A DNA stretch of 64,000 nucleotides from Aricia agestis. Lineage: Eukaryota; Arthropoda; Insecta; Lepidoptera; Lycaenidae. The notes beneath the pieces were generated by a model. That model saw nothing but the letters and a program-made list of their open reading frames with translations, did not search any database and was not told where the DNA came from. A program made the translations under genes and the position numbers. Within the stretch, counting starts at the first letter, position 1. Every line of letters begins with the position of its first letter. The DNA is taken from contig NC_056419.1 in NCBI RefSeq assembly GCF_905147365.1, positions 9,369,501 to 9,433,500 on the forward strand. Direction: 5' to 3'. Below are positions 1-11,444 of this stretch, in pieces.

Positions 1-614
1 TGGGTACGTTCCACAAAATTATCAATGACATCATTATTGTTGTTTAAGCAACTTTCAAAATAAACCAACTTAAAAGATGGATCGAAGTGGACTCTTTTAC
101 ATATTATGCAAAATAATTAGTTCTTTGAACAATAATAATAATACTTATTTTCTATATTTATTATAATAAAATATGATTATAATTATAACAATAAAAATGA
201 TAATAGTACTAAAAACAAAATAAATATATATATTTAGCTGCAAAAATTTTACTCCCTAAAATATCCCCAAAAAGTTTTAGCCCCTAAAAACCCATTAATA
301 TTTTTTTTTTATTTTTATAATATTTATTTTTTCCCACTAAATTAAAAAAATAAATCGTACATTCCGTACACTGCGTTATTGCGATATACTTCCATCGCGG
401 CGTTATTATCGCAGCAGTGTACTGTGTGTAACTCTAACTACATGACCACCTGTGATCTGTATCATGTACCGAAAACAGATATCGCGCGTTATTTATACGA
501 CCGTCAAATGACCGTCACATGGCAACACATGGCCGTCAAATAGCAAACTTACAAACATTCGATTCAGAATTTTTAAGTCAGCTGTTATAGACTTCGAATA
601 TTTATTATAAAAAA
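1..614. other. AT-rich DNA without a gene
   Basis: Very AT-rich sequence with A and T runs. No ORF, splice-site pair or terminal repeat pair that I can support. It ends at the 3' terminus of the minus-strand Helitron. Confidence 0.5.
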
Positions 615-1644
615 CTAGCTGTTGCCCGCGACTTCGTCCGCGTGGACTTCAGTTTATAGCGCGCGATGTCAACAAAATTGGTGTCAAAAGCTTTTAAAAA
701 AAACACCCTGGTACCCCTTAAATCAAAACAGCTGTGCAGTGTGCACATAATATTTCATTTTTTAAAATTAAACTTTATATATTATGCCAAATTTTAAAGC
801 TTATTTAGCCCCCCAATTACACAATTTTACCCATAAACTATTTATCATTGATAGGTTTAAGGTTACGTCACCCTATGTAATATAATGTACTGTTAAATAA
901 CGTAATAAAGAAATAACAATCAAAAAAAAAAAATCGAAACTAAAGTTTATGATGATACAGTGTTGCTAGACGGCTAACTCGGTTTCTCCCCAAGTGTTCC
1001 GCGAAATCCCCCCAAAATTCGGGATTTCAAAAAAAATCCCCCCACAAATTATAAAAGAAAAATTTTGTTCATTATGAATGGGAATTAGACAAATAGATAC
1101 GATGAATGTACACTATTTCTGCAATAGCGTCCAATCTTTATAGAATCAGCATCTTCGCGAGCTCCTTGATCATTTTTATGGTTCCGTAAGTCGTAAGCAA
1201 AGGGTAAAAACGGGCCCATAGTACTTAGATTTCGCCGTCTGTTCCCAGATTTTTTCCTCCAACAATCCCCCCAAAAAATTGTTCCCCTCAATTTTCCCCC
1301 CATCACCTAAAAAAAACCCCAAATTTGGGGGGATTCCCCTCAATCTGGCATCACTGTGATGATACCACCTCTTATAGAAAGATGTTGGGCAAGCGTTAGC
1401 GCGATGTAAGAGACGCACGGCGCCATCTAGTATGAATTTTTGGAACTAACTTAATTTGAACAAATTTTCGTATTTTCACCCCTTTACAACCCTTTTTTTC
1501 AGTAAAAAAAGTAGCCTATGTCCTTTCTCAGGCTTTAGACTATCGGTATACAAAATTTCATTACAATCGGTTCGGTAGTTTTGGCGTGAAAGCGAGACAG
1601 ACAGACAGACAGAGATACTTTCGCATTTATAATATTAGTATAGA
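615..1644 (-). mobile_element. Non-autonomous Helitron, minus strand, interrupted by a hAT element
   Basis: Read on the minus strand, the element begins TCTATACTAATATTATAAAT and ends ...GGGCAACAGCTAG. It is flanked by A on the 5' side and T on the 3' side, the Helitron rule (TC...CTAG inserted between A and T). A short GC-rich hairpin (CGCGG...CGCG) lies just before CTAG. The run of CTGT units after the 5' end is shared with the other Helitron-like copies in this window. No Rep/helicase ORF is visible, so it is non-autonomous. It is split by the hAT element at 958-1356. Termini are seen in the sequence; family placement is from known lepidopteran Helitrons. Confidence 0.75.
958..1356. mobile_element. 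hAT-type MITE with perfect 8-bp TSD
   Basis: It begins CAGTGTTGCTAGACGG and ends TCTGGCATCACTG, so it has short imperfect hAT-like termini starting CAGTG. Perfect 8-bp target duplications TGATGATA lie at 950-957 and 1357-1364. The interior is rich in C and G runs and A/T runs and has no transposase. It is inserted into the Helitron at 615-1644, so it is younger than that element. Confidence 0.85.
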
Positions 1645-1790
1645 TTGGACTACTGATCTCCAAAACAGGATACAAAATGTTGTTTTCCGCTGTTTTCTGC
1701 TCACAATACAACACTGAAAACGACAATCCTAATAGTTAGTACAAAATGCACTGAAAAGTGAAAACAGATATCGCAATAATGCATGCGTTA

Positions 1791-1948
1791 CGGCCGTTCC
1801 CAATATTTGATCTATCTCTGGTTTTGCCCTACTAGAGATAGGAATAGCTCAAAATTGACATAAAATATATGTCTCTAATGTCTAATGTGAGTTATTCCTA
1901 TCTCTAGTAGGGCAAAACCAGAGATAGATTAAATATTGGGAACGGCCG
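1791..1948. mobile_element. PIF/Harbinger-type hairpin MITE, copy 1
   Basis: A 158-bp near-perfect palindrome with arms of about 65 nt starting CGGCCGTTCCCAATATTT. It is flanked by TTA at 1788-1790 and 1949-1951. A second 158-bp copy at 14016-14173 has TAA on both sides. TWA (TTA/TAA) target duplications are the Harbinger hallmark. The central spacer of copy 2 is in inverted orientation relative to this one, as expected for a foldback element inserted the other way round. Confidence 0.88.
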
Positions 1949-2048
1949 TTATTCACGTTATTATCGACCGATAATAACACTCCTGTCACCTGTGTGCGGG
2001 AGCCTTTTTTTTTTTTTTTTTCCTTGGTTAACCATAGACATTTTTTTA

Positions 2049-2664
2049 ATGTCGGCTGTACACTCTCGCCGAGACACAGCGAGGACCGAGGCGGCCCGAG
2101 TGCGAGTGTAAATGGGTGCACTCGCGTCGTCTCGCCTGTCTCGGATTCTCTCGGTCCAGTGTCGGTATTTTGCGCCCGAAATAAAGGGTCTCGCGAGGAA
2201 AGCGAGCGCACTACTGTACACTCTCGCGTTTTTCACTACTAGTCGCGCCGCTAGACAGTGCAGAACAGAAAAATAACAATAATAAACGTCATTATCAGTC
2301 ATTATCTGTGAGAAATAAAATTAAATATGATTATAGATCTTTGGATTACAATGATATCTTTCAATGTATGGTGAATGGTGATCAATGATCATTGATCGTA
2401 GATACGCTTTCGCCATTTTTTTTATTTTTATTGTGTAAATATTTGGTAATTAATAATTATTTATAATAGCTCATAGCACAGAGAGCTACGGCAGCTGTAA
2501 GAGAAGTGTTTTCGTCCATCTCATAGAGAAAAATAATGGTCTATCTTCTCTGAGTTCTTAACTGCGATTAAACTAAGCGAGAAAGTACATGATCGCACTC
2601 GGGAAAGGGGCTCTCGCACGAGACTCTCGCCCGAGAGCTCTCGGCGAGAGTGTACAGCCGACAT
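2049..2664. mobile_element. 616-bp terminal-inverted-repeat element, TA TSD
   Basis: The inverted termini ATGTCGGCTGTACACTCTCG and its reverse complement are near-perfect over about 26 bp. TA lies on both sides (2047-2048 and 2665-2666). The interior is rich in CTCTCGC/GCGAGAG motifs and contains no transposase. TA duplication suggests a Tc1/mariner-related non-autonomous element. It lies about 450 bp upstream of the LBR start codon. Confidence 0.7.
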
Positions 2665-2666
2665 TA

Positions 2667-3116
2667 TAATTTGTCCCGGTATTAATCATAGACACATTGA
2701 CATTTGACATTGTTTACTTCTGCTTATTTAACTTTCTCACTCACGTTGGCATGAATAGAGCAGGAGAGAAAATACACGCTTCCGCGTCCGGAATATCTTT
2801 TTTTGTGGCCAATCATAGACATGTTTGGAGTTTTCAAATTCATTTGAGCGTTTTTGACGCTTGGCGTTGCCTATTTGTGCGTGTTGTTGATATCAAAACG
2901 ATTTGCTTTCAAGTGACTATTGTGTAAATTGTAGAGGATAAAAATATATTTGTACCGTGTGGAATCATGAATATTACACATTTTAACACAAAAAAACATC
3001 TTTGCGAGAAATTTCATTCGAAACTATAATTAGTGTCGTCGCGTGTGGTTTTGCGATAGCTAAGTTTAGAAAAGGGGCCAGTTAAAGGTACATTTAGTTG
3101 TGTATTATTCGTAAAC
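2667..3116 (+). promoter_or_regulatory. Probable LBR promoter and 5' UTR
   Basis: The stretch between a transposon end and the LBR ATG. No TATA box is obvious. GTGTCGTCGCGTGTGG near 3032-3047 is a CpG-bearing patch just upstream of the coding region. The transcription start cannot be placed from the sequence. This is inference from position only. Confidence 0.4.
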
Positions 3117-5484
3117 ATGTCTACGAGGAGCAGAAGAAGTCGACAGAGTGCTATAGACACGAGTCCGTCTCGAATTCGCAAAGGGGTATCACCTTCGGTT
3201 TCTCCCGCCAGAACGCAAAAGAGCTCCGCTCCGCGTTCCCCTTCTAGGAGGTCCCCTTCTCGCAGATCTCCTAGTAGGAAAGCTACTACTTATCCCGTAC
3301 GAAAATCGCCGTCGAGAGCCGTAAAAGAAAAAAATGAAAAAGATATCGAAGAAGTCCCAAGATCGCCAGCTAAACGCCCAGCTTTGAAGAAGGAGGCCGA
3401 ACTTAGGCTATACGACATATCTTCGACTAAAGAAACTTTCCGGAGCACTCGCACTCGTCGCTCGGAATACTCCGTGAGAGATATTCCCGAAACAGTGGCT
3501 AATGTTCGATCTATGATAGATGAGAAACTAAACGGCTTCGAGGCCTCCGATTCTATAACTGAATTGTACAATTTAAGGAACAGGAAGACTGTAGATGAAA
3601 CCGGCCCGAGGAGGTCGAGTAGATTGAGAGAATTTCTTGACCCCTCGGAGATCAGACGGAGCTTCTCAAAGTCAATGAGCAAGTCCATCAGTAAATCTAT
3701 AAGTACTGCCCCGACATTTTCCGATGAAGAAAATCTAGATGAGCTGCCAAAAGAAAGGAAATCAGAATCAGTCACTAGAAAACTGTCTACACCGCTGCCT
3801 AGTATTGGTCTGTCGCAGTTTAATAATAAGTTAGAATTTGGGGGCCGAATTGGCACTACCCTACTAATATTTTTAATACCATTAGTAGTATTTGCAATAT
3901 TGTTGTCATGTAGAACTACATGTTCATGGAAGGTACTAACTGCTTTATCGATTCAAAGGATTGCATTGATTGACAAAGATTCTATAATACTAGTGCTCGC
4001 TCAATATACCCTTCAAGCACTACTCATAATGATACCCTTGTTTGGTACAAAAGTGGAAAAAGACGGCCAAAACTTTTGCTTCAATGGATTTTTCAGTAGT
4101 TTCTGCACTTTGAGCATCCTTAGCTCACTGGATTACTACAAAATAATTAACTCGAATACTTTTGTTGATAAAACTTTGCAAATGGCAGTTATTGCATACG
4201 TGGTAGCAATAATTATATCACTGATATTATTCATGAAACATTGCAATTTGGAAGAGGATTTAAACCCATATGGCCACCCGCAGTATGCTTTATACAATTT
4301 CTTTATTGGAAAAGAAATTCATTCTACTATACTGAATGTGAACATAAAATTGTGGCTTTCAAGAGTTTGCAATATTACTGCTGTGAGTATAATTTGTTCT
4401 TCTACAAAACCTGCTTATAATATAAATTTAGCAAAATAATTTACATAATTAGTAGTTGCTAACTATGATGGATCATTTTATATTTTGCCTCCAGAAAAAT
4501 GTTTCAATTTTGTTGCAATTTTTAAAGGCTTTAAGAATTAAAATCTCTATTTATTTGTATAATAATTTTCTCTGCATTATATTGCTAATTAGTTCTTATT
4601 CTTTCAGCTTATTTTATCTATATCAGTATTTAAAAGTGGAATAAGTTTTAAGGAGAATATTGAAATTGTATCTGTAGAAGATCTATACAAGCTTACCAAG
4701 CAAATCAATTTGAAGCCCACTTTACTGATATATGCTATGATGCAAATTATATATGCTTTGAACTTCTTGATGAGGGAGTACAAGATAACGGCGACTTTCT
4801 ATTGGCAATCCGAGGGACTCGGGTATTTGCAAGTAGTTTCTAGTGCTCTCTATCCATATTACTTTGTTACAATATCAAAGTATGTAGCAAAAGCTGACTT
4901 GTCCCTGCCGGCTAATGTGTTGATTGCTGCTTGTGCGCTATATGCCCTGGGTTTCCTCATAATGCTTATCAGTAACAACATTAAGTACAACTTCAGGAAA
5001 AATCCACTTCATCCTAGCTTAACACGTAAGTTAAATCTATGATTCATTAATTCTAACAACTAGAATATTCTGTAAAGGTATTCTGTCTGTAAAGGTATTT
5101 TAGACATTCTTTTTTCTTCAATTGTTTGAAAAAGTCTTAATGTAACCATAAGTGTTATTTTTAACATTATTTTTATATTTAATTCTGTTCCTTTCAGATC
5201 TAGACTCCATGCCAACATTCCATGGAAAGAAATTGCTTGTATCCAACCTCTGGGGATTTCTACGCCATCCAAACTATGCTGGAGACATTTTGATACACGC
5301 TGCATTTGCTATACCTGGGATTTATAGTCAACAAGTGTTAGCTGCAGCGCCAGCTATATTGACAATAGCTGTTCTGCTCCACCGTGCCTGGAGAGACCAT
5401 GGCAGATGCAAGAGGCGGTATGGAGCAGCCTGGACCAGATACTGTAAGAGAGTGCCATCCATGGTCATACCAAAAATATTCTAA
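3117..5484 (+). CDS. LBR: Lamin B receptor (sterol-reductase-fold inner nuclear membrane protein)
   Basis: Three exons: 3117-4382, 4608-5025 and 5198-5484, with donors GTGAGT and GTAAGT and acceptors TTTCAG. They total 1971 nt, encoding 656 aa. Residues 1-240 are a basic Ser/Arg-rich nucleoplasmic domain with repeated SPSRR-type motifs and SKSMSKSISKS. It resembles the lamin- and chromatin-binding head of LBR, without a recognisable Tudor domain. From about residue 245 there are several hydrophobic segments of the ERG4/ERG24 sterol-reductase family. Exon 3 carries the family's C-terminal signature: LLVSNLWGFLRHPNYAGD, then HRAWRDHGRCKRRYG and WTRYCKRVPSMVIP. The protein sits in the inner nuclear membrane and tethers lamina and heterochromatin. 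Whether it keeps C14-reductase activity cannot be told here. The start is the first in-frame ATG (context AAACATGTC). Confidence 0.95.
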
Positions 5485-5545
5485 TTTCTTTTTTAAATGA
5501 CAACTAAACTTTTTTGCTCTTTTGGCCATGTCAAGACTATAGAAC

Positions 5546-5551
5546 AATAAA
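5546..5551 (+). terminator. LBR polyadenylation signal
   Basis: AATAAA lies about 62 nt after the LBR stop codon (TAA at 5482-5484), the first canonical signal downstream. Confidence 0.65.
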
Positions 5552-6145
5552 ATTATTAATTATTGTGTTCCCTATTCCAAAATAGCAATTTTCTGAAAAG
5601 CATTTTTTAAGTAGTAACAATACTTAAAAGTAGGTTACCACAAATAATGTTGGTTTGTGCTATACATATTTCGAGTAAATTGATTTAAAACCATTTTTTA
5701 GTTGTTCTATTATTGGACAGCTGGTTTTTTGGTCTTGAATTAGCCTGCAGATGAAGGCATGATTTTGATATATTAAAACATCCATGATCCAAATATCACA
5801 ACTTATGCTTTAAACAAATTGTTTAAGTTAGAACCTATAGTTTGTGCGTTTTATGATGATATGCGTGACACATTATTATTGACAATAGTAGGTAAGTTAC
5901 CTAACAAAAATTAATCAATAATTAAAAAATATCGAATCACTGAAATTGTACTGACATTTCATGGACATTTCAGTGGTGCCGGCGATTTAAGATGGCCGCC
6001 CTTTTTTATCGATTTGATTTCAATTCAACAGAGTCAATCTCTATTGATATAAGTTCCGTTTCTCTCTGACATTTTTCAAATATTTTCGTAACAATAATTT
6101 TATTTTTCTTTTTCACAGTTATTATTTATAATTTTATATTATTAA

Positions 6146-6396
6146 GACTGGGTTGCACCAACTAACTTTAACTTTAATCTTAACTATAACCGGAAAAATT
6201 GACAGATGTCGTATGAGAATATGGGGTGTTTGGACGCCATATTTAACTTTAACTTTAGCCATGCCTCTGCACCAACTAACTTTAACTTTAACCTTAACTA
6301 TAACCGGAAAAATTGACAGATGTTGTATGAGAATATGGGGTGTTTGGACGCCATATTTAACTTTAACTTTACCCACGCCCCTGGTGCAACCCAGTC
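6146..6396. mobile_element. Harbinger-like MITE, head-to-tail dimer
   Basis: The termini GACTGGGTTGCACCA and TGGTGCAACCCAGTC are flanked by TAA at 6143-6145 and 6397-6399. Copy B of the host element gives the empty site (one TAA), which confirms the 3-bp duplication. The interior is a tandem duplication of a roughly 122-bp unit of ACTTTAACTTTAACC-rich sequence containing ACCGGAAAAATTGACAGATG. Related copies lie at 27133-27472, 43106-43729, 45634-45834 and 48605-48783. Confidence 0.88.
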
Positions 6397-6403
6397 TAAG
6401 TTA

Positions 6404-6466
6404 GCATTTAGCAAATTTTCATTTTTATTCAATTAAAATGAATAAAAATGAAAATTTGTTAAATGC
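6404..6466. repeat. Fold-back inverted duplication inside element copy A
   Basis: 28-nt arms (one mismatch) around a 7-nt loop. The sister element at 26193-26751 has a single arm at the same position (about 26326-26355), so the second arm was added in copy A. Confidence 0.85.
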
Positions 6467-6606
6467 TTTTACAATTATAGGAAACATTTGTTTTTGTAGA
6501 TGGAATATAATTTATTACACTTTGATTTTTTTTGTTTTCTTGTAAATAAAACCGTAGCAAGGAATATGAAAACTGTCACCCATATCATCTTAAAACGCAC
6601 AAACTA

Positions 6607-9431
6607 TAGTATATGTGTGAGATATTGAATTATACAGCTAATAAATTCAAAACCTTGGAACTTTTATTACTAAGTATAAAGTTTCCAAGGTATTATAATA
6701 ATAATATTTAAAATCTATGTCACCTATCAACTTAATATGATAAACATATTTTTGTTTTAAATGTAACTTCCTTATTGTATTGTAATTGTATATTGTTAAG
6801 ATAATTGTAGTAGTTTTAGTTTTTATGTAGCAAAATTGATAGATGACCTAGGTTTTAAAACATACTTATTTCCTACAATTATTGTAGATATTAAATTACA
6901 CATTTATTTTGATCATATGTTGACTAAAAGGTGTCACTAGAGCACTTCAATACTTAGGTCCAATGCTCAGTAGAATTAAATTTCAGAATCCCTATTTTAT
7001 GATTGTTTTTTTGCTTTAAAGGAGTATGGGCAAATTTGTATGAAGCGTGGGCTATCCGCAGCCAAGAACAATTCTAACATAATATATTCATACTTAGGGG
7101 TCCTACAATGACAGTGTAGAAATCTCATCGCCGAAATATTATACTTCACAAGTGGATAAAATACATTTTTATTTTCAAGATGATATGCATAATTTAATAA
7201 GTATCTTAGCTTGTGTTTAGAGCTAAAGCGGAAAGGTTAGGTGAAAGGTTTTTATAAGGAGGACCAGTGTTATAGCACTTAATTCTGCTGCTGGTAACTT
7301 AACCTAACCTAAACCTAATGTAACCTTACCCAACCTAGATACCAGACTAACATGTGCGCAGCAGCACAAACTGGTTTTATTGTATTGAATGATTTGGAAG
7401 TTTAGAATGATGCATTAGCATTTAGGTAAACATAAAAAATAAATAATTATTAAGTATCATTGTTCTATGCGATCATATAGTTGTTTCTAAATACTTTCAT
7501 TTGAAACTAATTTCATCAGTGGCCGCTGATAGCCCAAATGTGCCCATACTCCTTTGTATCTATATTATAATGTACTTAATATTAAATGTTTTTAAAAGAA
7601 AGGACCCAAAACTATGAGCTAGTTGTAAACTACACAGGGTATACTAATATCCATCTGGTTTTAATATGAATACGATTTGACCGGTTTTTAAATTGGTTGA
7701 CTATTGAAAGGCTATTGAAATCAATTATTATGGAATGACTGAAATTGTGAATTGACTATTATTATACTGAGCCTGACTTTTGGGCAAAATTTGGTATACA
7801 TTCTGTAATTAGTATTGATTTGTAAGGAAATAAGAAATTATAATAAGTAAATGTTTTATTAGTACTTTCATATTATTTTATTGCCTGTAGTTTTCAGTTT
7901 CATGTTTTGTACAAGTTATTATTGAAATGAAAAGGAACTAAAGGGAACTAAGCATTCAGATTGAAATCTTCAGGCCATTTTAAATATGTGTTGTATAAAA
8001 GTAACTGGTTCTTGTAGTTACGCAAAATTGATTTAAAGTTTCTAATTTTACATGAACTGAATATTACAGACAATATAATATATTGTCTGTAATATTCAGT
8101 CAAAATATTTGTAGACATTATACTACATATATTTTTATTATTTTGTACTGTACCTCTTTACTTAAAAGTTCTCCAATTTCTTTTTTGAGATTCTTCAATT
8201 TTCTCTATATTATTTTTCTCTGTGTATAAATCATTACTGTTTGACTTCAAGAACCCGAAGTTTAAGTAAGTATGTATTATGCTGATCTGATGTCACAAAT
8301 TTTAGAATTAAGTAGCATGAAATTATAGAAATATTAGGTATTTTATTTTTTTAGTTTGTAAGGCCTTGCCAATTAAAACCACCGCTGAAATTAAATTTTA
8401 ATGTTGTGCTTCTGTAATATTCGAATTAATGATTGTTTTCAATTGCTATGTCATAATGTTTTATCAGAGGAATCTTGAATACACACATTTTTTTTATTTC
8501 TTAGAATAGGATAATTTTATTGAATCTATGATATATTTGAGAATTTGTGATGATGATGTAAGGTGTGCCTCATTGTATAAATTAAAAATAGCTTTTAAAG
8601 CTAATTTAAAATAAACTGTATTACATATTATAAACTTATGGCACTACAAGTTACAACTTTATTCTATTATCATATCACATCACATTAAAATGCTCAATTT
8701 TATACTAAGCATCTACATTTTGCAAATAAAGGAATTGAATGGAATTTTATGTAATGGAAAGCCACAAATATTTGGAATACCTAAACATTAATGTTCTGTG
8801 TACAGAATGTTACACCAAGCGAGAAAGGATAATACTTTTAAATTAAAAAATTAGCGTGCCACCTCACACCATTTCAATAAGATACTGCATGTTTTCACGC
8901 TAGAGGCAGCACTGTCTCAAATAGTAAACAAAAAGTTTCTGTCAATGTTCTGAGACGTGTGCAACATATTATGTGATATGTCGGATGTGCTAGTAGCGCC
9001 CTCTGTGCCTGTACAGTGTGCACTGCACAGAGAATTTGTGTAAAATGTTTTGCTTAAATAAAAAAAAAGGAGTTTTTATAAGAAAAATGTCTAAAAGATG
9101 TAGAATTAAATTAGGTACTAATTATTATTATGTAATTTAGATTATCTAGTACATAATATTTTAGCTCTTAATATGTCTCAATGATCTTGATTTTATTGAA
9201 TGGATTGAATTTTTTATTTAAATAAATATTTTTACATGTACAATTGATTGATTTATGTGATTTAAATTGATTTAACTAGAGATTATGTAAGGCTCAACCT
9301 ATGGGCTCAACTGACTAGGGCAGATTAGAGGCGTTGAGACGCGTCAATGTCATGTTTTTTGCCCACTGTCATCTTTATCTCCAAGGCCGGATCATTTTAA
9401 ATACCTCGATCGTGGGAATCGTAGACACAAT
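6607..9431. other. AT-rich intergenic DNA, no gene seen
   Basis: No supported ORF or splice pattern. Contents: a few CCTAA units at 7287-7312, the perfect fold-back at 8056-8100, and scattered AATAAA motifs. It may hold extended LBR 3' UTR on the + strand, which cannot be decided here. Confidence 0.5.
8056..8100. repeat. Perfect fold-back palindrome, 22-nt arms
   Basis: Arms begin ACTGAATATTACAGACAA and are separated by one nucleotide. There is no recognisable transposon terminus or target duplication. Confidence 0.9.
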
Positions 9432-9435
9432 AGAT

Positions 9436-10081
9436 TGTGGCAGTACCCACAATTCGCCTAACATTCCTGCATCGCGCTATCGAAGTTTCGGAGAACGGCA
9501 AGATATATACAACATCTGAAATGACGTCAGTGGGCTTCGGCCTGACCGAGCATGCTATCTCGCTCGGTCGGAAGATCTTCCTTTTCGGCCGCCACTAACA
9601 ACGTTAAATTGGTGACCACCGACAAGAACACGCATCCTTCTGGACATCAATCATCATCAACACTCCCCGCCCCTCCGCACCACGTCACCAGACATCAAGC
9701 ATAACCGGGTCGCCTCGACCATAAGCCGCGTTGGAGGTCCGCGCCGGTCGAACCCGCGTCTGGCTTGAACGGGGCAGCCATAGGCTACAACGACCGGTCA
9801 GCAAGCAGAGCACGGGGTCCCTCTCCTGGTCATTGCACGCGTAGCTTCGGCCCACACCTGACAACACAAGCGCATCGAAGAATACCACAGGTCTTCGGGG
9901 GGGAGTGATGTGGCGGTACCCACAATTCGCCTAACATTCCTGCATCGCGCTATCGAAGTTTCGGAGAACGGCAAGATATATACAACGTCTGAAATGACGT
10001 CAGTGGGCTTCGGCCTGACCGAGCATGCTATCTCGCTCGGTCGGAAGATCTTCCTTTTCGGCCGCCACTAACAACGTTAAA
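9436..10081 (+). mobile_element. TRIM: miniature LTR retrotransposon, complete, 646 bp
   Basis: Two 173-bp direct repeats (9436-9608 and 9909-10081) differ at only a few positions, start TGTGGC and end CGTTAAA. Target duplication AGAT lies at 9432-9435 and 10082-10085. One nucleotide after the 5' LTR lies TGGTGACCACCGAC, close to the tRNA-Trp primer-binding site used by CsRn1/Kabuki-type Ty3 elements. A purine-rich tract (GGGGGGGAGTGA) precedes the 3' LTR. The internal region is only 300 bp and has no gag or pol, so it must be mobilised in trans. The clade assignment is inference from the primer site and the 4-bp TSD. Confidence 0.9.
9609..9626 (+). other. Probable tRNA-Trp-type primer-binding site of the TRIM
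   Basis: TGGTGACCACCGAC follows the 5' LTR after one nucleotide. It begins with TGG, the complement of the tRNA CCA end, and resembles the TGGTGACCCCGACG site of tRNA-Trp-primed elements. Confidence 0.6.
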
Positions 10082-10099
10082 AGATAATCAATTGTACAC

Positions 10100-10580
10100 G
10101 GTACCCGGGTTTCGCTTGGGGTTTGATGGGGATAGTCACTAGAAAAAAATCTTCGTTTGAGGGATGGGCTCGATAATTAATACCAATTGCAAATACCTCT
10201 TTAACTCAGCTCTTTAATTAAACGTTATGTGTTCCTGGTACTAAAGTTAAAAACAAATGGGTTACTAGTCGTGAGTTAAAAAAAAATAGTGCAGAAATCT
10301 AGAAAAGTCTTCGAATTAGAAGGCGGATCAAAAAAATTGAAAACGCCTTTTTATGCGTTATGCGCCTTTTATGCGTTATGTAATACCAGGGGGTATTAAC
10401 TACTGTAGTTAAAAACAAATAGGCTACTCGTAAATCAAAACAAATTAATGGGGGAATAGTCGGGTGGGTCGAGAAATTAATGATAATCGCAAATACTTCT
10501 TAAATACGTTATTGACGTTATGTGATCCTGGTACTAAGTAGTTAAAAACAAATAGGCTACTCGTGAATTATAACAAATAA
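10100..10580. repeat. Diverged tandem repeat
   Basis: The segments around TTAAAAACAAATRGGYTACT, 'TATGTGTTCCTGGTACTAA' and 'GCAAATACYTCTT' recur at about 10190-10275, 10405-10440 and 10490-10565 in the same order and orientation. This gives about three diverged units of 100-300 bp. No coding potential. Confidence 0.6.
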
Positions 10581-11443
10581 TACATGGTGCGTCTACTTCA
10601 ACTTGTCTTAAACGCATAATAAAATAGCAATATACTTTATTTTTTTATTTTTCTATAAAATACACATACAATTGTAAATAAACAGTTTAATATTAAAATG
10701 TCTAATTCTTTTTCTAGACAATTTACATACGCGGTCATTATTCATATTTTGACGTTAAACACTATAAGTACTTGGTTGCTTAACACCGAATTATCTTGTT
10801 TAAAATCCATTTCATACATACACAAATTCATTTTAATAAAATGGAAGATATAATTTTTTACAATCTTTGAACATAGGAAGGTGACAAACCTTTATAATAT
10901 AATACATGCGTGATGCAATGAACAATGAAATGACATAAAGATAATAAATAAAGTGAAATTTATAAAATTATGTTTTACATACATTTTAAACACATTTGAC
11001 AGTATTTTATGAAAACTGAAATAGATAATTGCCAATAAATGAATAAATCATTGTATGTTGATGTAAGAAAATTTTGATATGTTTTATTTTCTATAACAAA
11101 GAAAATGTACGATTTTACAAAGTACAGTTGGCATTTATTAGCATGCAGACGCAACAACAATTAGGTACATGATCTACAAAAAAAACTAACACCCAATACC
11201 TGTAAAACTTTATACTAGTACGTGGACATATCGACACCCATATTCTAATAGGCCTAACTATATTCTTAGTATTTTATATTATGTTCCTTTAAAAACGGGT
11301 GCATGATTAGATGTGCTGTGAAAATTTGGCACCTGATGATTCAACCAAAGCTTGAAAATCAGTAGTGGTGTTACATCATTATTATGATAAGTATAAAGAA
11401 ATTGAAGGTTTATGGGCTCATATTAAAAGTTTTCAATTTTTAA
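10581..11443. other. AT-rich DNA, nothing recognised
   Basis: No convincing ORF, terminal repeats or splice pattern. Confidence 0.5.
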
Positions 11444-11444
11444 G

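Larger units (their letters stand above)
5838..6606. mobile_element. TA-flanked inverted-repeat element, copy A (with nested MITE)
   Basis: The termini TAGTTTGTGCGTTTTATGAT and its diverged reverse complement are flanked by TA on each side (5836-5837, 6607-6608). A second copy in reverse orientation is at 26193-26751. Both share a segment with GGCGGCCATCTTAAATCGCC (or its complement). Copy A is interrupted by the MITE at 6146-6396 and carries a fold-back duplication at 6404-6466 that copy B lacks. Confidence 0.75.

Noticed and set aside
1994..2302. Overlapping ORFs of 82-113 codons on both strands
   Set aside because: They fall in the CTCTCGC-rich 616-bp transposon; open frames follow from high GC and palindromy.
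3290..3856. 188-codon minus-strand ORF
   Set aside because: Shadow of the Ser/Arg-rich LBR exon.
6134..6404. Opposed ORFs of about 80 codons
   Set aside because: Both are translations of the ACTTTAAC-rich MITE dimer.
7287..7312. Telomere-like CCTAA units (complement of insect TTAGG)
   Set aside because: Only three imperfect units; expected by chance in AT-rich DNA.
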